13,709 nucleotides of DNA from Anaeromyces robustus (lineage: Eukaryota; Neocallimastigomycota; Neocallimastigomycetes; Neocallimastigales; Neocallimastigaceae). The position numbers were made by a program, and so were the translations under genes. Each line of letters begins with the position of its first letter. Position 1 is the stretch's first letter. This document shows positions 6,481 through 13,709 of this stretch, in pieces. Under the pieces are notes generated by a model. That model ran no database searches and had not been told where the DNA came from. It saw only the letters and a program-made list of their open reading frames with translations. The stretch is from assembly GCA_002104895.1 (NCBI GenBank), contig MCFG01000708.1:1-13709 (forward strand), in the 5' to 3' direction.

Positions 6481-7677
6481 AGTTATGAAGTTTATGGTAA
6501 TTCTAAAGAAAATTCATTGAAAAAAAGATATGGTAAAAGATTAGAAAAATATTTTTATAATAATATGTTACCTAATAAAAAATTATTTTCAATTATAATT
6601 CTATTTTAGAAATATCTGATAATATATCATTGTTTGATAAAATAACTAATGATAATGATAAAAAATATAAATTTAGTTATATTATATCTGAATATTCTAA
6701 AAGTATAAAAGAATTAAAATTGAGGAAATGGTTTTAGATGTTAATAGTTTATATTTAAAATGTAGTAATAAACAAAAAAATATTATTAGAACATTTAAAT
6801 CAGTGATTGTTATAAATTAGAAGTTAGATATGATAATTATTTATATGAACAAGTATTAATTGTTATTTATGCAAAAACTAAACTTGTAGAATGGCCATAT
6901 GATAGTGATAGATATCTAAATTATATTGAAGAAGAAAGAACTTATGATTCTAATAATTGCATTATTACTGATAAAATTTTAACAACTTTAGGATAAATTA
7001 TATTCTAAATCTGATCGTAGTAGTTTTGTTTGTATGTCTAATGCAAATGGTTTAGAATTAAAAAATGTTCATTTGATACTATACTAATAAAGAATTATCT
7101 TTAACTACTGATAACATTTTAATTAATGGTATTGTATTCCATTTATTAAAAATATTAAAAATATGAGAATATATTACAATAGTGAAAATGATAAAATTAT
7201 TAATAAAGTAAATAACGAAAAAATTATATGGGAATTATATGGTAATAAAAAATATAATTAAATCATTTCTAATAATAATGATACTATGAATGGTATAGTA
7301 ATTAACAATATAACATTACATTTGGTTCCTTTAGGTTTATAAATTAATAATTATATTGATACGAAGAAATATATTTATGAAGAAGATGTCGAAATGAAAA
7401 AAAAATTTATTATGAAACTATTTATTCATTAAAGTTAACAGATAAAGGTTCTTTAATTTTTAATGATAAAATTACTATATATAAAGATAAAGATATTAAT
7501 AATTTATATCCTCCTTATAGATTAGATATTATTAATGATAATTTATATATAAGAAATTCTATAAATAAATATTTATGGTCTACTAGCGAAAAATATCCAA
7601 GTGGTAATTCTATGATAAGGAATACTATTGAAAATTGTGAAAAATTATATGAAAATGAAATATTTAACAATAACTAG
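6481..7677 (+). pseudogene. Gene A, long broken copy of an unknown gene
   Basis: About 1.2 kb of plus-strand coding-like sequence with many frame changes. Blocks in order: 6481-6609 (begins SYEVYGNSKENSLKKRYGKR, ends TAG); about 6579-6737 (contains SFDN-type text such as ISDNISLFDKITNDNDKKYK); about 6728-6810 (VLDVNSLYLKCSNKQ); about 6811-6995 (DCYKLEVRYDNYLYEQ and LVEWPYDSDRYLNYIEEE); about 6990-7080 (KLYSKSDRSSFVCMSNANG); then the part shared with copy 1, from 7093 to TAG 7675-7677. No intact ATG-led reading exists. The first block follows a possible 3' splice acceptor, so exons may lie upstream. Asn, Lys and Tyr dominate. The family is unrecognised; spaced Cys and Trp and phrases like SLILND resemble gene B, so the two may be paralogues. 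The reading could also be affected by unseen small introns, but the number of breaks favours a pseudogene. Confidence 0.7.
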
Positions 7678-7996
7678 TTATTCATTAATATGTTCATATA
7701 TTCATTAATGAACTATTATTTATATTTAATTGTCTTTTTTTTGGAATCCAATATTTTATAATTTACGCATTCTTATTGATAATGTATAAAAATTCATTAT
7801 TTTTCATTAAGAAGCTCGATTTTAAAACAAAATTAAAAAAATAAATATAGATTTAATTAATTTTTTATTTAATTATTTATTGATTTTATTATTAATATGA
7901 ATAAAAAAATATTAGTAAATAACAATATTTAATTATGAACCAATTATCATCAGAGAAATTATGACATAACTTGAATAAAAAAATGTTAAATAATAC

Positions 7997-8040
7997 ATTG
8001 ACTAAAAAAAGTATATTTTTAATGTTTTTTTTTAGTCAAT
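7997..8040. repeat. Strong 14-bp stem hairpin (copy 2)
   Basis: Arms 7997-8010 and 8027-8040 are the same ATTGACTAAAAAAA/TTTTTTTAGTCAAT pair as at 2429-2472. The stem is preserved while the sequence next to the loop has changed. Confidence 0.8.
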
Positions 8041-8658
8041 ATATTAATATTTTATTTATTCAATTTCAGTAATAATCAAACAAAAATAAAAAATAATAAG
8101 ATAATAGTATAAATTTTTTTATTATTTTGAAATAACTTAATATTATTTTATAAATATTAATATTGGTTTTAATATTATTATTAGTATTATACTTTATAGA
8201 AGCAGAAAATATTCTTTTTTATTCCTTAATTAGAAATATAGAAAATATTAATACTTTAAAAATTTTTTTACTTTTTTTCCATAAATTTATTTTATTTTTG
8301 TTTTATTTTCATAATATACTTTGTAACAATTTAATTTGTATTATTATGTATATATATACAAATTAAAGTATTAATTTTATTTTTACCTTTATAAGTATAT
8401 TAAAAAAATTAATTAATCATAATAGTTTAAATAGAAAATATAAAATTATGAACATATTTAAACTTTGTACCTATAATGTTGTTAAATGCTGTTAAATGTT
8501 TAAGATATTGTTAAATATTTAATATTAATGTTTAATATTGATTATAATTGAAGATACTTATTTCTACTTATTACTGAGTAATAATCCATTTCTATATATC
8601 ATATAATCATTCAATTTATATTCAATTTATATTAGTTCTTTAATAGTAAAATTTTATA

Positions 8659-8686
8659 CAATAACTAGTAATTAATTATTGAACAA
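8659..8686 (+). repeat. 28-bp dispersed repeat, left unit (copy 2)
   Basis: Counterpart of 3107-3134, with its partner at 9226-9253. The enclosed interval is longer than in copy 1 because of the added 48 bases and the two extra minisatellite units. Confidence 0.65.
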
Positions 8687-8843
8687 CTTTGGATATAATT
8701 AAAATGTTTAATTATATATTATGCTTTTTTAAAAAATCATAATATATATATTGTTAATTGTCTCATCATCTAATAATTCCGCATATAACCATAAATAGTT
8801 TATTAATATAATATATATATATATATATAATAATACATTTATA

Positions 8844-9025
8844 GAATGATATAATATTTTATTAATATTTATAGTATAATAAAATATTTTATTAATATTT
8901 ATAGAATGATATAATATTTTATTAATATTTATAGAATGATATAATATTTTATTAATATTTATAAAATGGTCTAATATTTTATTAATATTTATAGAATATT
9001 CTGATAAATATTTATAGAATATTCT
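8844..9025. repeat. 30-bp minisatellite, five full units (copy 2)
   Basis: Full units lie at 8844-8873, 8874-8903 (variant GTATAATAAAATA head), 8904-8933, 8934-8963 and 8964-8993 (AAATGGTC variant), followed by the same two short degenerate units as in copy 1. There are five units here against three in copy 1. The 102-codon minus-strand frame through this array is a repeat artefact. Confidence 0.9.
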
Positions 9026-9225
9026 AATAAAAGTCAACCAAATTAAATAATAAGTAAATATGGAAATAATTTATAAAAGAATTTAATTTATTTTAATTAG
9101 TCATTTATTTATTATTTATTAATATTACAATTATAGTTAAATAATAAATTTATTTATTACTATGAATATTACAATTTTAGCTGAGTAATAAAACAACAAT
9201 AATTAAATTATTGTAAATTTATGTT

Positions 9226-9253
9226 CAATAACTAGTCATTAATTATTTAACAA
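9226..9253 (+). repeat. 28-bp dispersed repeat, right unit (copy 2)
   Basis: Counterpart of 3563-3590, identical in sequence to that unit. Confidence 0.6.
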
Positions 9254-9405
9254 AATTTCTAATTAATTTTTCCATTAAAGAAAAATTTTAATTAATATAT
9301 TATTAAGATATAATTTTTATTCTATTTTAATAATAAAATATAAAAAAAATGAGATATTTCAAAATTATAAGATAATGATAAAATTTTTACTATTAACTTA
9401 ATATA

Positions 9406-9578
9406 CTCTGTATTTTTAATTAAAGAATAAAAAAGAATATTCTATGAATTTTTAATTAAAGAATAAAAAGAATATTCTCTGTATTTTATTTAAAGAATAA
9501 AAAGAATATTTTCTTCATCTATTAAAGAGTATAAGAAGAATATTTTCTTCAACTATGAAAAAGTATAAAAAGAAAGAA
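9406..9578 (+). promoter_or_regulatory. Five 34-36-bp imperfect repeats upstream of the peptide gene (copy 2)
   Basis: Same five units as at 3744-3916, with no base difference that I can find. The lack of drift in a tandem array, while the 30-bp array changed its unit number, suggests recent homogenisation or constraint. A TATAAAA match lies in the last unit (9564-9570). Confidence 0.55.
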
Positions 9579-9594
9579 ATTTAATTAAATAAAA

Positions 9595-9651
9595 AATTAA
9601 ATATCAAATAAATAATTAAATATCAAATAAAAAATTAAATATCAAATAAAA
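9595..9651 (+). repeat. Three 19-bp repeats just upstream of the peptide gene (copy 2)
   Basis: Identical to 3933-3989 in sequence, unit number and distance from the start codon. Confidence 0.7.
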
Positions 9652-9716
9652 AATTAAATAAAAATCATTACAGTAAAATTTATTAATATAATCAATCCAT
9701 ATTTGTTTAATTCACA

Positions 9717-9962
9717 ATGCGTATTTGGGGTTCTGTTATTGCTTTAGTTGCATTATTACAAGCTTGTAGTGCTGTTATTATTTCTGCAGGTGGAGAAGGT
9801 GAAGCATGCTGTTACTATGGTGGTGAAACTATATACAAAGCTTGGTGTGATAATGGTGCTAGCTTTAAGACAGTTCCAAATAATTTCAAAGGTAATAGCT
9901 GTGTTAAATTCAAGTGTACTAATAAAGCACTTCCATGTACTTGTAAAATTAGATGTTCATAA
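9717..9962 (+). CDS. Secreted 8-cysteine peptide, copy 2
   Basis: 81 codons, ATG to TAA, identical in every base to 4055-4300 as far as I can read. It has the same signal peptide (about residues 1-19) and the same mature peptide with eight cysteines starting from an adjacent pair (31, 32) and ending CxC-x3-C (74, 76, 80). The upstream repeats are also unchanged; the first 3' difference is 35 bases past the stop (AAAGAA against AAAGAG). Broken gene A ends about 2.0 kb upstream and broken gene B begins about 0.55 kb downstream, all on the same strand. Two identical expressed copies would raise dosage. Family and target are unknown. A second reading frame open through the same region (9748-9975) starts at TTG and is a shadow. 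Confidence 0.9.
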   Translation: MRIWGSVIALVALLQACSAVIISAGGEGEACCYYGGETIYKAWCDNGASFKTVPNNFKGNSCVKFKCTNKALPCTCKIRCS

Positions 9963-10514
9963 GTTATTACTCTAATATTACAAAAGAGTAATATATATGT
10001 AATGTATATAATGCAATATATTTTACATATAATAATGATATGATACTTTGTGTATCATTAAATGAAAATGGTATTATATAATTAAACTATTACTATATAA
10101 TATTATTTTATAAAATTATATATTATTAATGTATATATATACTATTTGAGTATTTATATAAAACGATATGATATATAATATATTAAAACATATATATTCA
10201 TAAATATTCATATTTTATAATATATATATATTAAATCTATCTTAAATACTATATAAAATATTTTGTAGAATAATATAAAAAATATATTATGGTACAATTA
10301 TTTTACATTACTTAAAATATATAAAAATATATATAATTATATCATCAGTAAATATTAAAAATAAATAAAAAAAACTTTTATCATATATAAAAAAAATAAA
10401 AGAAATAATAAAAAAACCAAATATTAATTAAAAAATTAAATTTATATTTAATATAATAAATATTTGAAAAAAGAAATTTTTATATATTATTGTTAGTGTT
10501 GAGTGTTGTTGTTT
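9963..10514. other. 3' flank of the peptide gene, A/T-rich (copy 2)
   Basis: Matches 4301-4864 except for a shorter AT-dinucleotide run near 10220-10231 and scattered single changes. No coding signal; the minus-strand frame at 10428-10625 starts at TTG and overlaps gene B, so it is rejected. Confidence 0.6.
10040..10058 (+). other. Hairpin in the probable 3' UTR (copy 2)
   Basis: Same 7-bp stem and TTTGT loop as 4378-4396, 78 bases after the stop codon. Confidence 0.45.
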
Positions 10515-11807
10515 ATGGTGTTTGTTTGCTTGTTTTTTTTTTCGAAACATATTAGTATAAAACTCTAGAATAAGAAATGATATATTAATGTAAAAACGTA
10601 AGAATTTTTCAGTTGAAGTATACAACGGAAAAATATTTTATAATAAAAACAATAAATCAGAATCAATGCTTAATACTTATAGATATATTTCTTATATCAA
10701 TTTATAAATTTTAATAAAATTTACAAAATCTTTAATTAATATATATAAAAATTATTCTATACCGTATTAAAATTATTTAAGTCCAAGTTATATTTTAATT
10801 TATGATAAACATAATGATGAAGTAGGTACTTATATGATAATAAAGGTAAAATTATTTATGATAAAATGTTTATTAAAAGTGATGATATTAATGATAATTT
10901 AATTTTAGATGATGGAAATGGAAAGGGTTAGGTTATACTAAAAAGATTCAAACTACAATAACTATAAAAATTAAGCCAACTGTAGATCCTAATGCTGAAA
11001 ATAAATATATTTATAATTCTTATTCTGGAAAATGTTTATATTCACAACTAATATTAAATCAATCACCACAACTTAAAGATTGTAATAATAATTAAAGACA
11101 AGAATGATTTATACCACCAAATATTAAAAGTTATATCATTTCAAGAGCTAACAAAGATAGATATTTAACAGTTGATAATAGTAATATTAATATAAAAAAA
11201 TGAGTTGATGGTGCTACATTTGAGTATACTCATAAAGGTTTATTTAAGACAAAGGATAAATGTTTAACCGTAGATGATGATAAAAATGGTTTTAATGTAA
11301 GTATTAGAAATTGTAATAGTAATAGTTCCCAAGTATGGTCTCTTTGAAATAAAAATTTTATCGAATATTTTAATGCAGAACTTAAAATTGTATGGATTTA
11401 TAATCCAAACTTAAAGAAATGTATCTATTCTGATGCTTTTTACAATAATAAACCAACAATTAGAGACTACATGAATTCTGATGAAGCTAAATGGAGTATT
11501 TCAGTTTTAGGAAATGAATTCTATAGATCACTTTATAGTGGTTTATGTTTATTTGTTATGATATAAATAGTATAGTTATAAGAGAATATGATAGTAATTC
11601 TCTTATTATTAATGATACATATAATGGAAAAAGTATTGTATCTCTATTAAATGATAATAAATTTCTTGTTTTAACAAATAATATAGTAAAGTTGGATGTA
11701 AGTAATGGAAAAAAAAGATGATCAATATTGGCAAATAAGTATCACTTATCCTAAAAAATAATAATCAATACTGGAAAATAAAAGCCATTTATCCTATTAT
11801 TAGATAA
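10515..11807 (+). pseudogene. Gene B: broken secreted protein with beta-trefoil (ricin-B-like lectin) repeats
   Basis: About 1.3 kb of former coding sequence. The ATG at 10515 opens a hydrophobic start (MVFVCLFFF) that loses frame in a T run. N-terminal blocks follow in shifting frames (FSVEVYNGKIFYNKNN near 10601; DKMFIKSDDINDNLILDDGN near 10862). From 10922 to TAA 11564-11566 a single frame holds Cys/Trp repeats typical of carbohydrate-binding beta-trefoil domains: SGKCLYS then LKDCNNN, KDKCLTVDDD then SIRNCNSNSSQVWSL, KKCIYSD then EAKWSISV, and YSGLCLF. This frame is interrupted by TAA 11093 and by TGA at 11105, 11201 and 11345. A further frame carries SLIINDTYNGKS, and a last QYWQIS motif ends at TAA 11759-11761. 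The 3' end is then partly repeated (QYWKIK, ending at TAA 11805-11807). No catalytic domain is visible, so a sugar-binding or surface-binding secreted protein is the likely ancestor. It is not functional as read with the standard code. Confidence 0.75.
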
Positions 11808-12168
11808 TTTAATAACAAAGAATCCTTTTATGATTTAGTATGAGTTTTAAATAATATAATAAATTAATTCAAGAAATTATTAATAAATAATATAAGTTTA
11901 TAAAAAATGTTTGAAATAAATATAAATATTTATATACAAATATAATTTTTTTAAAACTAAAGAAAAATTATATATATTAAAATTATTAAAAATACACAAT
12001 AAATAATATAAAATATAATACTGAAAATTAGAGAAATGAGTAAAACTTGAAGAATAATAAAAGAAAAGTAAAATAATAAAAAAAAATAAAAAAAAGTAAT
12101 TAAAAAATTACATAAAAATAAATAAATAAATAAATAAATAAAAAATGTAAATAAAAATAAAAATTAAA
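11808..12168. other. Gene-free A-rich DNA
   Basis: Plus strand strongly A-rich from about 12000, with a short (AAAT)n run at about 12115-12143. It abuts a T-rich pentanucleotide array, giving an abrupt strand switch in A/T content near 12165. No gene seen. Confidence 0.65.
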
Positions 12169-12418
12169 TTTTATTTTATTTTATTTTATTTTATTTTATT
12201 TTATTTTATTTTATTTTATTTTATTTTATTTTATTTTATTTTATTTTATTTTATTTTATTTTATTTTATTTTATTTTTTTTTTTTTATTTTATTTTATTT
12301 TATTTTATTTTATTTTATTTTATTTTATTTTATTTTATTTTATTTTATTTTATTTTATTTTATTTTATTTTATTTTATTTTATTTTATTTTATTTTATTT
12401 TATTTTATTTTATTTTAT
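12169..12418. repeat. (ATTTT)n pentanucleotide microsatellite
   Basis: About 250 bases, near 50 units, of ATTTT with one poly-T interruption at about 12275-12286. After the interruption the same unit resumes. It is nearly pure T on the plus strand. No coding potential. Confidence 0.95.
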
Positions 12419-12651
12419 AATAATAATTTCTACCCAAAAAACCTTTTAAATATATTAGCAAAATGTATTAAATAAGAAAATTTAATGATTTAATTTAAAA
12501 TTATTATTTCGTTACCAAAAAAAATTTATTAAATAATTTAATTTAGATCATTAATACTATATCTTGTACTAAATTTACAGTTTAGTAATTCCCCGCGGGG
12601 TCATTCTCATATACTGTTGACTTGTTACTATTTGTAACTTTTGTTTTTTGA
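12419..12651. other. Inter-array segment with more complex sequence
   Basis: A 230-base stretch between two microsatellites, less repetitive than its surroundings. It contains the GC palindrome (12591-12600) and a short mixed-sequence patch (12600-12645). No frame or RNA gene could be supported. Confidence 0.5.
12591..12600. other. Isolated GC-only palindrome CCCCGCGGGG
   Basis: A perfect 10-base palindrome made only of G and C, in DNA where G/C runs longer than two or three bases are very rare. It is flanked by ordinary A/T-rich sequence and lies 52 bases before the (TATTA)n array. Possible binding site, cruciform seed or remnant of an element end; not determined. Confidence 0.6.
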
Positions 12652-12797
12652 ATTATATTATATTATATTATATTATATTATATTATATTATATTATATTA
12701 TATTATATTATATTATATTATATTATATTATATTATATTATATTATATTATATTATATTATATTATATTATATTATATTATATTATATTATATTATA
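12652..12797. repeat. (TATTA)n pentanucleotide microsatellite
   Basis: About 29 units. The same pentanucleotide as the array at 406-530 but in the opposite orientation. The apparent 63-residue Tyr/Ile/Leu repeat protein across 12648-12839 begins at TTG and is the translation of this array, not a gene. Confidence 0.95.
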
Positions 12798-13148
12798 ATA
12801 CTTATAAATATTAACTTTAATTATATAATAAAAAAATAATTATCATAATAATAATAAAATTTACCTATGTTATGCATTTTGATTATCAAATTTAAAATCA
12901 TATAAATATATAAAATATTTATAAAACAAAATAATTGATTTTGAAATTTATAATTATATAAAAATATATAATATATAAGTTTTAAATATATATTAAGTAG
13001 TAAATAATTAGATTAGATATATTGAAATAAATAATTTTAATTTTTATTAAAGGAAAAGAAATTAATTATCATTTTATAATTAAATATTCTTTTTTCTTCT
13101 CTTTAATTTTCAAAAAGAATGTTCTTATGCAACGTTTTAATTTTTTAG
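12798..13148. other. Gene-free A/T-rich DNA
   Basis: No open frame, repeat array or RNA-like fold that I can support. A short C/T-rich patch lies at about 13090-13105. Confidence 0.6.
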
Positions 13149-13283
13149 TTAATAAAAATTTTTGTTGTACTACTAAAAAATGGTCTTCATGAATGGTTTT
13201 CGCGCAGTTTTTCGTACTAGAACCAAAACTCCAGGAACGAACTAGAAGCTTAATAAAAATTTTTGTTGTACTACTAAAAAATG
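13149..13283 (+). repeat. 34-bp direct repeats enclosing a G+C-richer island (101-bp period)
   Basis: The 34 bases at 13149-13182 recur exactly at 13250-13283; the core reads AATTTTTGTTGTACTACTAA. The 67 bases between them are unusually G+C-rich for the window and include CGCGCAG and CTCCAGGAACGAAC, plus two ACTAGAA copies. This looks like one and a third units of a 101-bp repeat, possibly the edge of a dispersed element. I do not recognise it. Confidence 0.8.
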
Positions 13284-13294
13284 TTGCAAAATAA
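13193..13294 (+). CDS. Possible short frame of 33 codons in the 101-bp repeat
   Basis: ATG at 13193 to TAA at 13292-13294 gives 33 residues with a mixed composition (MVFAQFFVLEPKLQERTRSL followed by a hydrophobic tail) unlike the Asn/Ile/Lys/Tyr output of random A/T DNA. The second 34-bp repeat supplies the hydrophobic tail. It may be a fragment of a repeated element's gene or chance in a G+C-richer island. There is no promoter, homologue or domain evidence. Confidence 0.2.
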   Translation: MVFAQFFVLEPKLQERTRSLIKIFVVLLKNVAK

Positions 13295-13665
13295 ATTCTC
13301 TTATTTTTTTATTATTATTTACTATTATTTAATTTTCATTCATTTTTCCAATTTAATTTTTTATACTTTTTTTCAAACTTTTATATAGATATAAAATTTC
13401 AATACAATAAAATTACTAAATTACTTAAATATAGAAGTTATTTCTTTAAAATTTAAATATATAAATGCTTTTATTAATATAAAAAAAAAAATAAATTTAA
13501 TTCTTTATTTATATATAAACAACTTTATATATAAATAAATTTATACAGTATATAAAATATATCAGAAAAACATATATATATTTATTATATTAGTAAATTT
13601 TATATATATATTTTTTATATTTATTATATTAATAAATTTTAATCTATGAATAAATAATAATAAAA
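13295..13665. other. Gene-free A/T-rich DNA
   Basis: Long A and T runs and TATA repeats only. No gene, RNA or repeat array identified. Confidence 0.6.
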
Positions 13666-13680
13666 GGGGGTAGGGTTAGG
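13666..13680 (+). other. Short telomere-like G-rich motif
   Basis: GGGGGTAGGGTTAGG contains one and a half units of the TTAGGG type found at many fungal and other eukaryotic telomeres. It is too short to be a telomere and is followed by ordinary A/T sequence. It could be an interstitial trace or chance. Confidence 0.4.
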
Positions 13681-13709
13681 TTTTAAATGTTGTTTATTAA
13701 TACGTTTCT

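Larger units (their letters stand above)
7678..8843. other. Gene-free spacer within copy 2
   Basis: Matches 2112-3240 with scattered substitutions and indels. The TTG-started open stretch at 8163-8366 mirrors the one in copy 1 and is not called a gene. It includes the hairpin at 7997-8040 and a region-specific addition near 8700-8753. Confidence 0.65.
7093..10704 (+). repeat. Segmental duplication, copy 2 (about 3.6 kb)
   Basis: Direct-orientation partner of 1512-5053. In this copy both broken flanking genes continue beyond the block (gene A to the left, gene B to the right), so its arrangement is closer to the ancestral order A - peptide - B. It lacks 15 bases of gene A found in copy 1, has two more minisatellite units, and has an extra stretch of about 48 bases near 8700-8753. 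Confidence 0.95.

Noticed and set aside
10428-10625. Minus-strand 65-codon open frame
   Set aside because: TTG start, A/T-driven composition, and antisense to the start of gene B. Not supported in copy 1, where the frame is not kept open.
1512-10704. Duplicated block as a transposon or LTR element
   Set aside because: No transposase, reverse transcriptase, terminal inverted repeats, primer-binding site or clear target-site duplication was seen, and the edges cut through two former genes.
12648-12839. Tyr/Ile/Leu repeat protein of 63 codons
   Set aside because: It is the translation of the (TATTA)n microsatellite and starts at TTG.
13181-13250. tRNA or small structured RNA in the G+C-richer island
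   Set aside because: I could not form a cloverleaf or a convincing long stem, and no TTCGA-type T-loop is present.
1-13709. Mitochondrial or mollicute-type DNA in which TGA means Trp
   Set aside because: Low gene density, minisatellites, pentanucleotide arrays and a secreted protein encoded by an isolated gene do not fit. The broken frames also contain TAA and TAG stops and frameshifts.
1-13709. CRISPR array
   Set aside because: The tandem repeats here have no unique spacers of uniform length, and the DNA appears eukaryotic.

Overview
The window looks like nuclear DNA from an extremely A+T-rich eukaryote. Long gene-free tracts are almost pure A/T and full of pentanucleotide microsatellites and short minisatellites. 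Protein-like stretches stand out as islands with clearly more G+C. The secreted cysteine-rich peptide, the beta-trefoil (ricin-B-like) coding remains and the near-GC-free intergenic DNA fit an anaerobic gut fungus (Neocallimastigomycota) best. This is an inference from composition and gene style; no marker gene is present, and other very A+T-rich protists are not excluded.

Layout. Positions 1-1511 are A/T-rich DNA with a hairpin at the left edge, a possible last exon or gene remnant (142-258) and an (ATAAT)n array (406-530). A 3.5-3.6 kb block then occurs twice in direct orientation, at 1512-5053 and 7093-10704. Each copy holds, in order: the 3' part of broken gene A, about 2 kb of spacer with a hairpin and a 30-bp minisatellite, a repeat-rich promoter region, an intact 81-codon gene for a secreted 8-cysteine peptide, and the 5' part of broken gene B. 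Between the copies (5054-7092) lie A/T DNA, a minus-strand coding remnant and the 5' half of gene A. Gene B therefore continues to its 3' end only after copy 2 (to about 11807), and gene A has its 5' half only before copy 2. Positions 11808-13709 are non-coding, with long (ATTTT)n and (TATTA)n arrays, an isolated GC-only palindrome (12591-12600), a 101-bp-period repeat enclosing a G+C-richer island (13149-13294) and a short telomere-like motif (13666-13680).

The only intact genes I can defend are the two copies of the cysteine-rich peptide (4055-4300 and 9717-9962). By eye they are identical in every base, and so is the sequence from 3662 to 4335. Their neighbours A and B are pseudogenes with several frameshifts and stops. 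Gene B carries beta-trefoil-type repeats with QxW motifs, and three of its in-frame stops are TGA where tryptophan would be expected. Gene A is unrecognised but similar in style and may be related to B.

The main message is selective preservation: a small secreted peptide gene and its promoter were duplicated and kept unchanged while everything around them decayed. No mobile element, tRNA, rRNA or CRISPR array was recognised. All comparisons were made by reading, not by alignment software.
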